Shown here in pieces: positions 17,671 to 26,372 of a DNA stretch of 64,000 bases. Numbering within the stretch: the first letter of the stretch is position 1; each line of letters starts with the position of its first letter. The position numbers were made by a program, and so were the translations under genes. The notes below the pieces were generated by a model, which was not told the DNA's origin, ran no database searches, and worked only from the letters and a program-made list of their open reading frames with translations. Origin of the DNA: Halobacterium litoreum (lineage in GTDB: Archaea; Halobacteriota; Halobacteria; Halobacteriales; Halobacteriaceae). The stretch spans positions 2,046,001 to 2,110,000 of the forward strand of contig NZ_CP089466.1 in assembly GCF_021233415.1 (NCBI RefSeq), given 5' to 3'.

Positions 17671-18591
17671 CTACTTGTCGTAGCGCGCCATCGCGCGGTC
17701 CATCCGCGAGGAGACGCCGTTCGGGTTCCGGCGGTCGCTTCGGTCCGCGACGCGGGCGGACATCCCGTCCTGGCTGCCGCGCCAGATGTTCGGGACGACC
17801 GCGCGCCCGGCGGCCGCCCACTCCGAGAGTTTCGCGTCGCCGCGAGCCACGTCGCCGCCGACCGACAGCGCGTCGCCGAGCGCGTGCCTGACGACGCGGG
17901 CCGCGATGCGCGCGCCCATCCCGTAGTTCTTCACGAGGCGGTACGCCAGCGACCGATACTTCAAGCCCCACGCCGAGTCCTCGGAGTCCTCTGGCAGGCG
18001 GTGTGCGATGTCGTCGGCCTCCTCGCGGAGGACACAGGCGTCCGGTTGCCAAGCGACCTCGCAGCCCATCCCCGCGAGTCGGTGGGCGGCGTCCCGCGCC
18101 GCCCCGGTCTGGAGGTACTCGTCGAACCCGTCGAGGGCGTCGAGGGCGTCCCGCGAAAACGCGACGTTCCCGCCGTCGAAGAACACCACCTCGCGGCCGG
18201 CGACCTCGCATCGCTCCTCGGCCTCCGTCGTCACGCCGCCCTCGACGTTCCGGTGAACGGGGCCGGTGACGGCGTCCGCGCCGTCGGCGAGCGCGTCACG
18301 AACCGCGTCCAGCCACGCCCGTCGAACGCACGTGTCCTGCCCGACGAACGCCACCGCGTCGCCCGTCGCCGCGGCGATGCCGGCGTTCCGGGCGGCGTTC
18401 AGATTTCGCTCGGAGAGTTCCAGCAAGACGTCGACGGCGTCGTGAGTGCGCGCCATCCCGGACGTCCCGTCGACGGACGGGCCGTTCGCGACGACGACCT
18501 CGGCGGCGGGCGCGTGGGCCGCGAGCGCGTCGAGTGACGCGGCGAGCGCGTCGCGGCCGTTGAGCGTGGGCACCACCACCGAGAGGTCCAT
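17671..18591 (-). CDS. Family 2 glycosyltransferase
   Basis: The 306-residue GT-A fold protein starts with LSVVVPTLNGRDALAASLDAL. It has ERNLNAARNAGIAAATGDAVAFVGQDT (the acidic metal site is QD rather than the common DDD) and FDGGNVAFSRDALDALDGFDE, the acceptor-side motif of GT2 enzymes. There is no membrane anchor, although the basic C-terminus (SDRRNPNGVSSRMDRAMARYDK) could contact membranes. The sugar and acceptor are unknown; S-layer or lipid glycosylation is possible. Confidence 0.85.
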   Translation of the reverse strand: MDLSVVVPTLNGRDALAASLDALAAHAPAAEVVVANGPSVDGTSGMARTHDAVDVLLELSERNLNAARNAGIAAATGDAVAFVGQDTCVRRAWLDAVRDALADGADAVTGPVHRNVEGGVTTEAEERCEVAGREVVFFDGGNVAFSRDALDALDGFDEYLQTGAARDAAHRLAGMGCEVAWQPDACVLREEADDIAHRLPEDSEDSAWGLKYRSLAYRLVKNYGMGARIAARVVRHALGDALSVGGDVARGDAKLSEWAAAGRAVVPNIWRGSQDGMSARVADRSDRRNPNGVSSRMDRAMARYDK

Positions 18592-18680
18592 ACCCCGTCC
18601 GAGTCAAGCCGTCGGTAAAAACGTCTCGGCTTCGAGAACGCCCGGAAACGCCGGCGTCAGACCGCCGTCCGCCGGTCGTC

Positions 18681-19394
18681 TCACACTCGCGCGTCCCAGT
18701 AGGACACCGACGCGAGCGCGTCGCCGACCGGCGACCCGCCGATGGCGGTGTCGGCGCGCCGGAACGGGCCGGCCACCCAGTCAGGCACCTTGCGGTAGAA
18801 CCCGTACGGAACCACGAAGTCGTGTTCGGCGTCCGCGAGTTCGAGGCCCGCGGTCGCCACGAGGTCCTCGACCTCGCTCGCGCCGTACAGCCGCGACCCC
18901 ATCGGGAGCAGCCAGTTGTACAGCGACCGCGTGCTGAAGCGGTTGAACGTGTCGAAGAACACCTGGTTCTTGGAGACGCGGGCCATCTCCGTGAGGAACT
19001 TCGCCGGCGTGTCCGCGAGGTGGAAAAAGCGCATCGCGAACACCGTGTCGAAGTGGTCGTCCGGGAACGGGAGGCGGGCGGCGTCCCCGCGCATGAACTC
19101 CAAGTGGTCGTCGACGCCGGCGTGTCGCGCCTTCTCGCGTCCCTCCCGGAGCATCGGTCCGGAGATGTCCAGTCCCGTGATGTCGGCGCCGCGCTCGGCG
19201 AGCATCACGGTGAACCGGCCGGTACCGCACGCGATTTCGAGGACGCGTTTGTCCTCGACCGGGCCGATTGCGTCCAGTACCGCCTGCTTCTCCCGGCGGT
19301 CGATGAGCCGGCCACCGCGAGAGAATCGCTTCTCGTCGTACTCCTCGGCGACCTCGGTGGCCTGATACCACTCCTGTCCCTTCACGCTTCTCAC
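18681..19394 (-). CDS. Class I SAM-dependent methyltransferase
   Basis: The 237-residue protein has the Rossmann methyltransferase motifs VLEIACGTGRFTVMLAE (motif I), TGLDISGPML (acidic loop) and GDAARLPFPDDHFDTVFAMRFFH, as in the UbiE/type 11 group. The substrate is unknown; ubiquinone/menaquinone-like or small lipid substrates are typical of this group. The start is a GTG at 19394, and an internal GTG three codons later is equally possible. It lies 89 nt from the glycosyltransferase gene on the same strand. Confidence 0.85.
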   Translation of the reverse strand: MRSVKGQEWYQATEVAEEYDEKRFSRGGRLIDRREKQAVLDAIGPVEDKRVLEIACGTGRFTVMLAERGADITGLDISGPMLREGREKARHAGVDDHLEFMRGDAARLPFPDDHFDTVFAMRFFHLADTPAKFLTEMARVSKNQVFFDTFNRFSTRSLYNWLLPMGSRLYGASEVEDLVATAGLELADAEHDFVVPYGFYRKVPDWVAGPFRRADTAIGGSPVGDALASVSYWDARV

Positions 19395-19473
19395 CCTCTT
19401 TTCGTTGGTCGCCCGTTAAAACCGTACTGGAAACCGCGGAACGACTTAGGTCGTCCGCGTCCAAGTTCGTGGT

Positions 19474-19608
19474 ATGCCAACGTGTAACAGGTGCGGCGGC
19501 GAGTTCGAGGCCGGCGACCTCGTCAGACACGAGCGACAGGGCATGCACTACGTCCACTGCCCGGACTGCGGGTGTCACCTCGGCACCTACAACGAGCACG
19601 CCCGGTGA
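19474..19608 (+). CDS. Zinc-ribbon micro-protein, 44 residues
   Basis: A short gene read directly from the sequence: MPTCNRCGGEFEAGDL at the start, then HCPDCGCHLGTYNEHAR at the end. Two CxxC pairs (C4/C7 and C29/C32) form a probable zinc ribbon. The ATG at 19474 has a TATA-like CGACTTAGG about 29 nt upstream. Its TGA stop at 19606-19608 abuts the stop codon of the convergent gene. Haloarchaea encode many such zinc-finger micro-proteins; the role is unknown. Confidence 0.7.
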   Translation: MPTCNRCGGEFEAGDLVRHERQGMHYVHCPDCGCHLGTYNEHAR

Positions 19609-20004
19609 CTACCAGACGCGCGTCGGTTCGATGCGCACGAGCACGCGCTCGCCGTCCTCCTCGCCGTGGTGCGGGTACTCGTCAACGTCCATGTAGCGGC
19701 GTGCGAGTTCGTCGATGTGTTCGACCGCGCCGTCCGTGGTGAGTTCGACGACTTCGCCCTGGAAGCCGACGTACCGGTACGGGTCGTCGGGGTCGAGGAT
19801 GCAGCCGCCGACGCGGCCGTCGTTTCGGAGGTTCTTGTCCTTCCGGCGGCCGCGCGCGGTGTTCACGAGGATGTGTTCGGCGTCCTCGTCGTAACTCACC
19901 CAGACGGGCGTGACGTGGGGTGCCCCGTCGGGAGTGAGCGTCCCGAAACTCAGGAACGACCGCTTCTCGAAGAGGTCGTGGTACTCGGCAGGAATTGCGA
20001 CCAT
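19609..20004 (-). CDS. PPOX-class F420/FMN-dependent oxidoreductase
   Basis: A 131-residue split-barrel flavin/deazaflavin protein. The sequence reads like the PPOX F420-dependent family: EKRSFLSFGTLTPDGAPHV, PVWVSYD, RKDKNLRNDGRVGGCILDPDDP and YVGFQGEVVEL. The ATG at 20004 is chosen because similarity begins at MVAIPAEYHDLF, and a TTTTAGAG element lies about 28 nt upstream. Members reduce small molecules with F420H2 or bind FMN or haem; the substrate is not deducible. Confidence 0.85.
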   Translation of the reverse strand: MVAIPAEYHDLFEKRSFLSFGTLTPDGAPHVTPVWVSYDEDAEHILVNTARGRRKDKNLRNDGRVGGCILDPDDPYRYVGFQGEVVELTTDGAVEHIDELARRYMDVDEYPHHGEEDGERVLVRIEPTRVW

Positions 20005-20129
20005 GTGACCTGTTTGGACGCCTACCCCTCTAAAACGCCGGGTTCCGGGCATCTAGACCTTATACAGTTTTAGGTGTTTAGTCGCAGGGGTAGACAACCT
20101 TTACCTTCACCAGTATGTGACAGAGTTGC

Positions 20130-20396
20130 ATGAGCCTGTCCGCGCAGAACGGCCAATCGCCAATCGACGACGACGAGTTCAGAGAGCGCCTGAGCGAACT
20201 CCCACCGAGCGCGAAGCTCGTCGCGAAGGTCCTCGAAATCGACTCGCCGCTCTCCCAGGGCGAACTCGCCGAGGAGTCCCTGCTCCCCGACCGCACCGTC
20301 CGGTACGCGCTCAACCGCCTCGACGACGAGGAACTCGTAGACTCCCGCTACAGTTTCCAGGACGCCCGCAAGCAAGTGTACTTCCTCGCCGAGTAA
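20130..20396 (+). CDS. Winged-helix transcriptional regulator
   Basis: An 88-residue single-domain winged-helix protein of the MarR/TrmB-like type. PPSAKLVAKVLEIDSPLSQGELAEES forms the first helices, LLPDRTVRYALNRLDDEELV the recognition helix, and SRYSFQDARKQVYFLAE the wing. Small wHTH proteins of this kind are abundant in haloarchaea and act as dimeric repressors or activators. The target is unknown, although the MBL hydrolase 36 nt downstream follows a T-rich terminator and is probably separate. TTTACCTTC about 28 nt upstream may be its TATA box. Confidence 0.85.
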   Translation: MSLSAQNGQSPIDDDEFRERLSELPPSAKLVAKVLEIDSPLSQGELAEESLLPDRTVRYALNRLDDEELVDSRYSFQDARKQVYFLAE

Positions 20397-20400
20397 CGCG

Positions 20401-20407
20401 GTTTTTT
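20401..20407 (+). terminator. Oligo-T terminator after wHTH gene
   Basis: GGTTTTTTCTC directly follows the TAA of the winged-helix gene. Runs of T on the coding strand are the main archaeal termination signal. Confidence 0.5.
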
Positions 20408-20432
20408 CTCGCCGCCGTCCGTCGTCCGCGAC

Positions 20433-21200
20433 GTGCCCGCCCGCTTTCCCGTCCCCGTCGACACCCGCGCTCCCCACGGCGAGACGAACGCGTACGTCCT
20501 CGGCCGCGACGACGCCCTGCTCGTCGACCCGGCGGGTCGCACACCCGAACTCGACACCGCCGTCGGGAGCGTCGACCACGTCGCCGTCACGCACGCCCAC
20601 CCGGACCACGTCGGCGCCGTCGCGGAGTACGCGACCGAGACTGACGCGACCGTCTGGGCGCACGCCGCGTTCGCCGACCGGTTCGAGCGCGAGACCGGCG
20701 TCGAACCCGACCGCGCGTTCCGCCCCGGCGACGAGATTGGCGACACCGGCGTCACGGTTCTGGACACGCCCGGCCACGCCCCCGACCACGTCGCGTTCGT
20801 CGAGGGACGCGAGGCCGTCGTCGGTGACCTCGTGTTCGCCGCGGGCAGCGTGTTCGTCGGCGCGACGGACGGCGACCTGCGCGCCTACCTGAGTTCGCTC
20901 CGCCGCGTCGCCGTCCGCGACTTCGAGCGCCTCCACCCCGGCCACGGTCCGCCCGTCGACGCGCCCCGCGAACGCCTGTACAACCTCTACTTCCACCGCC
21001 GCGACCGCGACCGCCGCGTCCTCGCCGCCGTCGAAGACGGCTGTGCGACCGTTTCGGACATCCTCGACCACGCCTACGACAAGGACCTCGCGGGCGTCCG
21101 CGACCTCGCCGGGCAGACGGTGCGCGCGCACCTCGACAAACTCCTCGTGGAGGGGAAGGTAGAGTGGGACGGCGCCCGCGCGTATCCGGTCGAGGACTGA
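20433..21200 (+). CDS. Metallo-beta-lactamase-fold hydrolase
   Basis: The 255-residue protein has the MBL dinuclear-metal motif THAHPDHVG (HxHxDH), the later DTPGHAPDHVAF (His), VVGDLVFA (bridging Asp) and LHPGHGP (last His). A C-terminal winged-helix-like domain (residues about 190-255, ATVSDILDHAYDKD and GQTVRAHLDKLL) matches the LACTB2/glyoxalase-II-like branch. It starts at GTG. The substrate is unknown; thioester or RNA hydrolysis are possible. Confidence 0.87.
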   Translation: MPARFPVPVDTRAPHGETNAYVLGRDDALLVDPAGRTPELDTAVGSVDHVAVTHAHPDHVGAVAEYATETDATVWAHAAFADRFERETGVEPDRAFRPGDEIGDTGVTVLDTPGHAPDHVAFVEGREAVVGDLVFAAGSVFVGATDGDLRAYLSSLRRVAVRDFERLHPGHGPPVDAPRERLYNLYFHRRDRDRRVLAAVEDGCATVSDILDHAYDKDLAGVRDLAGQTVRAHLDKLLVEGKVEWDGARAYPVED

Positions 21201-21226
21201 AATACCGGCCTGTTACGCCGAACTGA

Positions 21227-21415
21227 CCGCCCGGTATCGGGCGGGACCGAGCCGTCGCGTCGCGACCGCGAGGGCGGAAGACGAGCGAAGCGAGTCGTTC
21301 CGGGACTGAAAGGGGCCGCCCTCTCGGGGAAGCACGACGACGCAAGCACCGCAGCGAGCGAAGCGAGTGAGGAGCACAGCGAGACGCGCGACCCGAGAGG
21401 GCGGGGGCTTTCGAA
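21227..21415. repeat. Intergenic structured repeat, copy 2
   Basis: The 270 bases between the MBL and YkgJ-like genes contain hairpins rather than a gene. CCGCCCG (21227-21233) pairs with CGGGCGG (21238-21244). ACGAGCGAAGCGAGTCGT (about 21281-21298) is palindromic. GCCCTCTCGGG (21318-21328) pairs perfectly with CCCGAGAGGGC (21392-21402) around a loop with GCAAGCACC and GAGCGAAGCGAGTGAGGAGC. The flanks GAAAGGGGC (21308-21316) and GGGGGCTTTCGA (21403-21414) and the loop match the copy at 30-194, but the stem sequence is different and fully compensated. Confidence 0.7.
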
Positions 21416-21470
21416 GAGTACGGGGTAGCGAGACGGACGGCTTTTGCGTTCCCGTCTCCTTTCGACGACC

Positions 21471-22175
21471 GTGCAAGACCTCGAAGCCGAACTCGAACGC
21501 GCCCGCGCCCTCGACGAGAGCGACCTCGCGGACGCCATCGAGACCATCGGCTTCGAGTGCACGCGGTGTGGCGCGTGCTGCAAGAGCGAGGAAGACGACC
21601 CGCACACGGCGACCGTGTTCCCGGACGAGGTGCGGGAGGTGGCAGGCGAGGACGACGAGCGCGACCGCCGAAGCGACGATGTCGCTTCGAGGTCCCCCTC
21701 ACAGAGTTCGCGGGACTGGCGAGACGTGGCGCGCCCGATGCCCTACGGCTTAGACGAGGACGGGTCGGGGGAGACCTTCGAGTGGGCGCTCCAGACGAAC
21801 GCGTGTGGCGACTGCACGTTCTACGAGGAGGACGACGACGGCACGGGCGCGTGCACGGTCCACGACAGCCGCCCCCTCATCTGCGAGACGTACCCGTTCA
21901 GCGTCGCGCTCGGCGGGACGAGCCAGCCGATGGGCGAGGCCGTCGACGAGTCGGGGATGGTGCGCGCCCACGAGTGCGAGGGGCTCGGGCGTGACATCTC
22001 GCGGGCGGACGCCGAGGACCTGGCGGCGGCGCTGAAAGAGCGCGCTGTCCGGGAACTGGAGGAGGCCATCGGCGTGCGCGACGAGTACGCGCCCGCCGAC
22101 CCCGACGCAGGCGAGACGGTGGTCCACGACTCGGAGGGCGCGAAGCGCCCGGACGGCTCCGTCTACGAGCCGTGA
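21471..22175 (+). CDS. YkgJ-family cysteine cluster protein
   Basis: A 234-residue protein with the cysteine pattern of the YkgJ/Fe-S or zinc cluster family: FECTRCGACCKSEED, then TNACGDCTFY, TGACTVHDSRPLICETYPFSV and AHECEGLG. About eight conserved Cys would bind a metal cluster. An acidic, low-complexity insert (DDERDRRSDDVASRSPSQSS) interrupts it. The start is GTG at 21471; the upstream in-frame stretch overlaps the repeat flank and lacks homology. The molecular function of the family is unknown. Confidence 0.82.
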   Translation: MQDLEAELERARALDESDLADAIETIGFECTRCGACCKSEEDDPHTATVFPDEVREVAGEDDERDRRSDDVASRSPSQSSRDWRDVARPMPYGLDEDGSGETFEWALQTNACGDCTFYEEDDDGTGACTVHDSRPLICETYPFSVALGGTSQPMGEAVDESGMVRAHECEGLGRDISRADAEDLAAALKERAVRELEEAIGVRDEYAPADPDAGETVVHDSEGAKRPDGSVYEP

Positions 22176-22255
22176 TTCGGGCCACTCGTACGCGGCGACC
22201 CCGTAACAACGATTAAGTCAGACGCCCGCAACGAATCGGGTGGAGGCTTTCGACA

Positions 22256-22666
22256 TTGGAAATCTCTGATAAGCTGCTCTGTCTGTTCAACGCGGAAGTG
22301 ACGGTCAAAGACGACGAGTACGTCGTGGAAGTGCCCAAGAGCGAAATCGAGACCGGCTCGGTCGACCCCGGCGACGTCTACCGGGTCGCGCTCATCTCGC
22401 GGTCGGACGCCGACGACTCGCAGTCCTCGTCGTCGCAATCGACGACCGAGACGTCGTCCTCGGAGCCACAGCCCCCCGTCGAGGAGGGCGAGATTCGGTA
22501 CGTGGAAATCGAGGACATCGGGAAGCAGGGCGACGGCATCGCGCGCGTCGAGCGCGGCTACGTCATCATCGTGCCGGACGCCGAAATCGGCGAGCGCGTG
22601 AAAGTAGAGGTGACGGAAGTCAAGTCGAACTTCGCGGTCGGCGAAATCATCGACGAGGAGTACTGA
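22256..22666 (+). CDS. TRAM domain protein
   Basis: A 136-residue protein. The C-terminal half (about 75-136: EEDIGKQGDGIARVERGYVIIV to VGEIIDEEY) is a TRAM beta-barrel, an RNA-binding module found in tRNA modification enzymes and in stand-alone archaeal RNA chaperones. A Ser/Gln/Glu-rich linker (SQSSSSQSTTETSSSEPQ) separates it from an N-terminal domain. It starts with TTG at 22256, supported by a TGGAGG Shine-Dalgarno sequence about 10 nt upstream. It converges on the radical SAM gene with only three bases between stops. Confidence 0.85.
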   Translation: MEISDKLLCLFNAEVTVKDDEYVVEVPKSEIETGSVDPGDVYRVALISRSDADDSQSSSSQSTTETSSSEPQPPVEEGEIRYVEIEDIGKQGDGIARVERGYVIIVPDAEIGERVKVEVTEVKSNFAVGEIIDEEY

Positions 22667-22669
22667 TTC

Positions 22670-24367
22670 TCACGAGCGCGTGAACTTCCCGAGGTTCACG
22701 CCCTCGACGCTGGGCGCCGAGTCGTGCGGCCGCCCGACGAGGATGTCGCCCGCCGTGCTCGACCCGATGCCGGGAATCGCGGTGAGTTCGTCCATCGTCG
22801 CGTCGTTCACGTCCAGCGGGTGGGGGATACCCGTCACGGAGCGGTAGCCGTGGTCGGTGACGGCCACGTCGATGGTCTGCCCGAGTTCGCGCTCGCCCGG
22901 AATCCCCACCAGCAGGGAGTACGTCCCCAACTGCCGGCCGAACGTCTTGCCGTCCTGGTGGTACTCCAGGGTCACGTCCTCCAGAATCGTTCCCGGCGGG
23001 ACGACGCGGTTCAGCATCGGATTGTCGATGGTCTCGCGGACCTCCTGTTTGTACTGCTTGAACTGCTTCTTGTGGTCGTTGGCGAGGTCCGCGCCCGTCT
23101 CCGCCATGTCGGTGCCCTCGAAGGCCATCACCTGCCTGATGTTGATGCGCCGGAGCATCAGCCCCTCGTCCAGGACGCTCTGGAGGAACTGCTTGTTGTG
23201 CTCGAAGGTCTCCTCGCGCTCCCCGGTGAGGCCGTGGACGAGGTTGATGCCGGGCAGGAGTTTCGGGAGGCGGTCGGGGGTGTCGCCCCCCCACGACGGC
23301 GCGTCCGCGGGGGACTCGCCGGGCCGCCAGCCGCCGACCTCGTTGACGATGCGCACCGCTTCGAGACACTCCTCGGCGGTCACGAGGAGGTTGTTCTCCT
23401 CCTGCACGAGCGGGTCGGCGGATTCGAGGCCGAACGCGGCAGTGTCGCCCGCGGTGTTGTGCTCCGCGATGACCCGGATGGCCTCCTTGGACTTCTCGGG
23501 GTAGTCCACGATGGTCACCGGGTTCATGTTGTCGAGGTGGAGCGTCTCCAAATCCGGCGCCACCTCCCGGATGCCGCCGTAGAGCCGCCGAATCGCGTCC
23601 GGGTTCGGGGCTTCGCCGTCGCCGCCGAACGCGAGGATGTCGGCCTGCCGGCCGAGGCGGAAGTGGCGCGCGCCGTGGTCGTAGAGGTTCCCGACCTCCC
23701 GAACCACGCTCTCGGCGGACCGGAACGCGGGGTCGCCGTACATCGGTTCCGTGCAGAAGGAACACCGGTACGCGCAGCCACGCGAGGTCTCCATCTCGCA
23801 GATGAGGTAGTCGGGGTAGTTCGGGTGCTGTTCGACGACGAACGCGCCCTTCGCCGCCCACCGGTCGAGTTCGTCGTTGTCCCGGTAGCGGTCCTCGAAC
23901 CCCTCCAGCCCGTTGTTCACGAGGTCGTAGGCCGCGGCCTCGATGTCCGCCATCGCGAGGAAGTCGAAGTCCAAATCGGAGCGCTCCATCTCCTGTGCGC
24001 CCGCGTTCTCCTCGCCGACGCCGAAGCGCACGGGCCCGCCCATCACGCTCGTCCCCTCGGCGACCCACGCCATCTCCCTCACTTCGTCGGGTTCGGCGGG
24101 CGTCCCGCCGACGTACTTCCCCGGGACGGTCATCCCGCCCACGTACACGAACAGGTCGGCGTCCGCCACGTCCGACCACTTCGACTTGTCCTCGCGGAGT
24201 TCGTCGATGGTGTGGTACGTGACGTTCGCGGGGTCGACGCCCGCGTCCACGAGCGCGCCGGCGGCGTTCCGCGGGTACGTGGAGATGTACGGCGGCACCC
24301 CGAAGTGCGCCGGCTCGTCGACGTAGCCGTCCACGAGCGTCACGTCCAACTCCGCGGGGTCAATCAT
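22670..24367 (-). CDS. Radical SAM protein with C-terminal helix-hairpin-helix
   Basis: The 565-residue protein has an N-terminal B12-binding-like Rossmann region (DVTLVDGYVDEP, VYVGGMTVPGKYVGGTPAEPDE), then the radical SAM cluster motif CAYRCSFC (C198, C202, C205) and a TIM-barrel core. The C-terminus holds a TRAM/HhH-like end with DVNDATMDELTAIPGIGSSTAGDIL, a helix-hairpin-helix nucleic-acid binding motif. This suggests modification of an RNA or DNA substrate. The ATG at 24367 is chosen because the protein family starts at MIDPAELDVTLVDGY; a long upstream extension has no support. Confidence 0.82.
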   Translation of the reverse strand: MIDPAELDVTLVDGYVDEPAHFGVPPYISTYPRNAAGALVDAGVDPANVTYHTIDELREDKSKWSDVADADLFVYVGGMTVPGKYVGGTPAEPDEVREMAWVAEGTSVMGGPVRFGVGEENAGAQEMERSDLDFDFLAMADIEAAAYDLVNNGLEGFEDRYRDNDELDRWAAKGAFVVEQHPNYPDYLICEMETSRGCAYRCSFCTEPMYGDPAFRSAESVVREVGNLYDHGARHFRLGRQADILAFGGDGEAPNPDAIRRLYGGIREVAPDLETLHLDNMNPVTIVDYPEKSKEAIRVIAEHNTAGDTAAFGLESADPLVQEENNLLVTAEECLEAVRIVNEVGGWRPGESPADAPSWGGDTPDRLPKLLPGINLVHGLTGEREETFEHNKQFLQSVLDEGLMLRRINIRQVMAFEGTDMAETGADLANDHKKQFKQYKQEVRETIDNPMLNRVVPPGTILEDVTLEYHQDGKTFGRQLGTYSLLVGIPGERELGQTIDVAVTDHGYRSVTGIPHPLDVNDATMDELTAIPGIGSSTAGDILVGRPHDSAPSVEGVNLGKFTRS

Positions 24368-24502
24368 AGGGACGCGTTGGGCGCGGACGCGTAAGAACGT
24401 GACTACACGGAGATGCACGTTGTCGAACCGGGCTTCGACCGCAGCGACGCCGCCGACGAAACCCGGCAAGGCACTTACCCTTCCGAGTATCAGGCTGACA
24501 CG

Positions 24503-25159
24503 ATGACAGTCGACCGTCGCGCGCTCGCCGTCCTCCTCGCCGTGGCCGGCTTGGCCGCGTTCTACGTCGGCGGAACGGCCGCGTTCGAGGCGGCACAACC
24601 GGAGTACGAACACGCCGTGAGCGCGGCGTCTCCCGCCGAAGTCGAGCGCGCGGAGTCGGCGGCGACCGAGACCGACGAGCGGGTGGTGTTCGCGTTCGCT
24701 GACCTCTCGGCAGACGCTCGGGACGTGTTCCTCGAAGCGTTGCGGGCCGACGGCACCGCGGTCGTGACCGACAGGGCGGCCACGCCGCCGGAGTTCGAGT
24801 ACGGAGACACCGGTAGCTACGGCGAAGGACGGTACCTCGTTCGGTACGACGGCGAGGCGTACGTCGTGTCCGCGACCGGCGAACAGGCCGCCGCTTGGCT
24901 CGGCGGCGTGCCCGCGTTCGCCGCGACGCTGCTCGTCGGCGGGAGCGCGCTGCTCGCCGCGGTCCTCCGGTACGACGGTGCGCTGCCGATTCGCTCGGTG
25001 ACGACGTTCGTCGCGAGTGCCGTGGCCGTCGGACTCCTCGCAGCGGGCGTCCTCTCGAATCCGTTGTTCGCGGTGACCGTGTTCTTCACCGTCGCCGTCG
25101 TCGCGTGGGCGGGACTCGAACGCGCCGGCTGGGGGACGGCCGACGCGGCGAGAGACTGA
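24503..25159 (+). CDS. Membrane protein of unknown function
   Basis: A 218-residue protein with an N-terminal signal-like helix (LAVLLAVAGLAAFYVGG), an extracytoplasmic soluble domain (about 25-120, rich in Glu and with RYLVRYDGEAYVVSA), and three C-terminal helices (AFAATLLVGGSALLAAVL, SVTTFVASAVAVGLLAAGVL, PLFAVTVFFTVAVVAWAGL). The ATG at 24503 follows an ACTTACCCTT element about 33 nt upstream. Unrecognised beyond a likely haloarchaeal family; it may be a surface sensor or stress protein. Confidence 0.7.
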   Translation: MTVDRRALAVLLAVAGLAAFYVGGTAAFEAAQPEYEHAVSAASPAEVERAESAATETDERVVFAFADLSADARDVFLEALRADGTAVVTDRAATPPEFEYGDTGSYGEGRYLVRYDGEAYVVSATGEQAAAWLGGVPAFAATLLVGGSALLAAVLRYDGALPIRSVTTFVASAVAVGLLAAGVLSNPLFAVTVFFTVAVVAWAGLERAGWGTADAARD

Positions 25160-25163
25160 TGAG

Positions 25164-26372
25164 TCACGGTTCTGTCGCCGCCCGGTGCTGGTAGAGCAGA
25201 CAGCCGGCGAGCACCAGCCACGCCCCGATAGTGGGCGGGAGCACGAACGCGAACGCGTCGCGAGAGACACCACGGATTGCACTCGAAATGCCGCCCGGAA
25301 GCGGCGCGGTGAGCGTGACGACCGACTCGTAGAGCACCGGAACGGAGACGAGGAGGGTGCCGGCCAGCAAGAGCGTCCGGGGCGTGCCAGGGTCGAGTCG
25401 GTAGAGGAGTGGTGCGAGCGGGAACACGGCGAGGACGACGTAGAACGGTTCGAGGGGGAAGACGAGGAGCGTGGCGGTTAGCGTGCCCTGCAGCGCGACG
25501 AGGCGACTCTCGGGGTCGGCGACGACGCGATTGACGCCGGCGTAGACTGGCGCGACGACGGCGAGACCGGCGGCGAGGAGCGCCGTTCCGGAGAGCGACG
25601 GCGCGAGGTACGTGAGTTGGCGGCGCACCGTGACGAACGGCGCGGTCGGGTCGGGGCCGTCGGGGAACGACGCGACGCTCAGTTCGCCCGAGAGCGTCTC
25701 CGCGACGTACGTCTCCGTCGCGCCGGGCCCGAACAGGAGGACGCCCGCGAGGATGGCGCCGACGCCGGTGGCGGTGGCGGCGGCGATTGCGCGCCACGCG
25801 CGCCGCCGGCAGAGCCAGACGCCGACGAGCGCGGGGAACAGTTTGACCGCGGCCGTCGCGCCGAGCGCCGCACCGCTCGCGCGGTCGCGGCCGCGTTCGA
25901 GGGCGACCGCGCCGCCCGCGAGGCCGAGCGCGAGCACGGGGTTCACCTGCCCCATGACGAGGTTCACGCCGACGGGGCCGGCGAGAAAGACGAACGCAAC
26001 GAGGAGCGCGCGGTCGACGCGGGCGAGCGACCCGGTACCGCGTTCGGCGGTGCGGACGACGAGGGCGGCGAGACCCACGAGCGCCGCGAGGTTGACGAGC
26101 GTCTGGAGCGCGAGCGCGAGCGCCGGGTCGCCGAGGAGGGCGTGTGGGTAGAACGCCGCGACGACGGCCGGCGGGTACTGGAACGTTGCGTCGCCGACCG
26201 GATTCACGGCGTAGAAGTCGCGGCCGGCGAGCGCGGCCCGGGCCGCCGCGTAGTAGACGTCCGTCGCGAAGCCGACCTGTCCGGGGTTCCGGAGCGCGAA
26301 CAGGACGGTGCTCGGGACGCCCGCGAGCGCGGCGACGGCGAGGACGGCGCGCGGACGGCGGTTCCGTGACAC
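25164..26372 (-). CDS. GT87-type membrane mannosyltransferase (DUF2029)
   Basis: A 402-residue protein with about ten transmembrane helices and the layout of GT-C fold polyprenol-phosphate-mannose-dependent alpha-mannosyltransferases: an early periplasmic loop (FATDVYYAAARAALAGRDFYAVNPVGDATFQYPP), MGQVNPVLALGLAGGA, and GATAAVKLFPALVGV. Such enzymes decorate lipids or surface glycans using lipid-linked sugar. It starts at GTG (26372, or 26384 four codons upstream); no ATG is suitably placed. It is convergent with the membrane protein gene, four bases apart. Confidence 0.8.
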   Translation of the reverse strand: MSRNRRPRAVLAVAALAGVPSTVLFALRNPGQVGFATDVYYAAARAALAGRDFYAVNPVGDATFQYPPAVVAAFYPHALLGDPALALALQTLVNLAALVGLAALVVRTAERGTGSLARVDRALLVAFVFLAGPVGVNLVMGQVNPVLALGLAGGAVALERGRDRASGAALGATAAVKLFPALVGVWLCRRRAWRAIAAATATGVGAILAGVLLFGPGATETYVAETLSGELSVASFPDGPDPTAPFVTVRRQLTYLAPSLSGTALLAAGLAVVAPVYAGVNRVVADPESRLVALQGTLTATLLVFPLEPFYVVLAVFPLAPLLYRLDPGTPRTLLLAGTLLVSVPVLYESVVTLTAPLPGGISSAIRGVSRDAFAFVLPPTIGAWLVLAGCLLYQHRAATEP

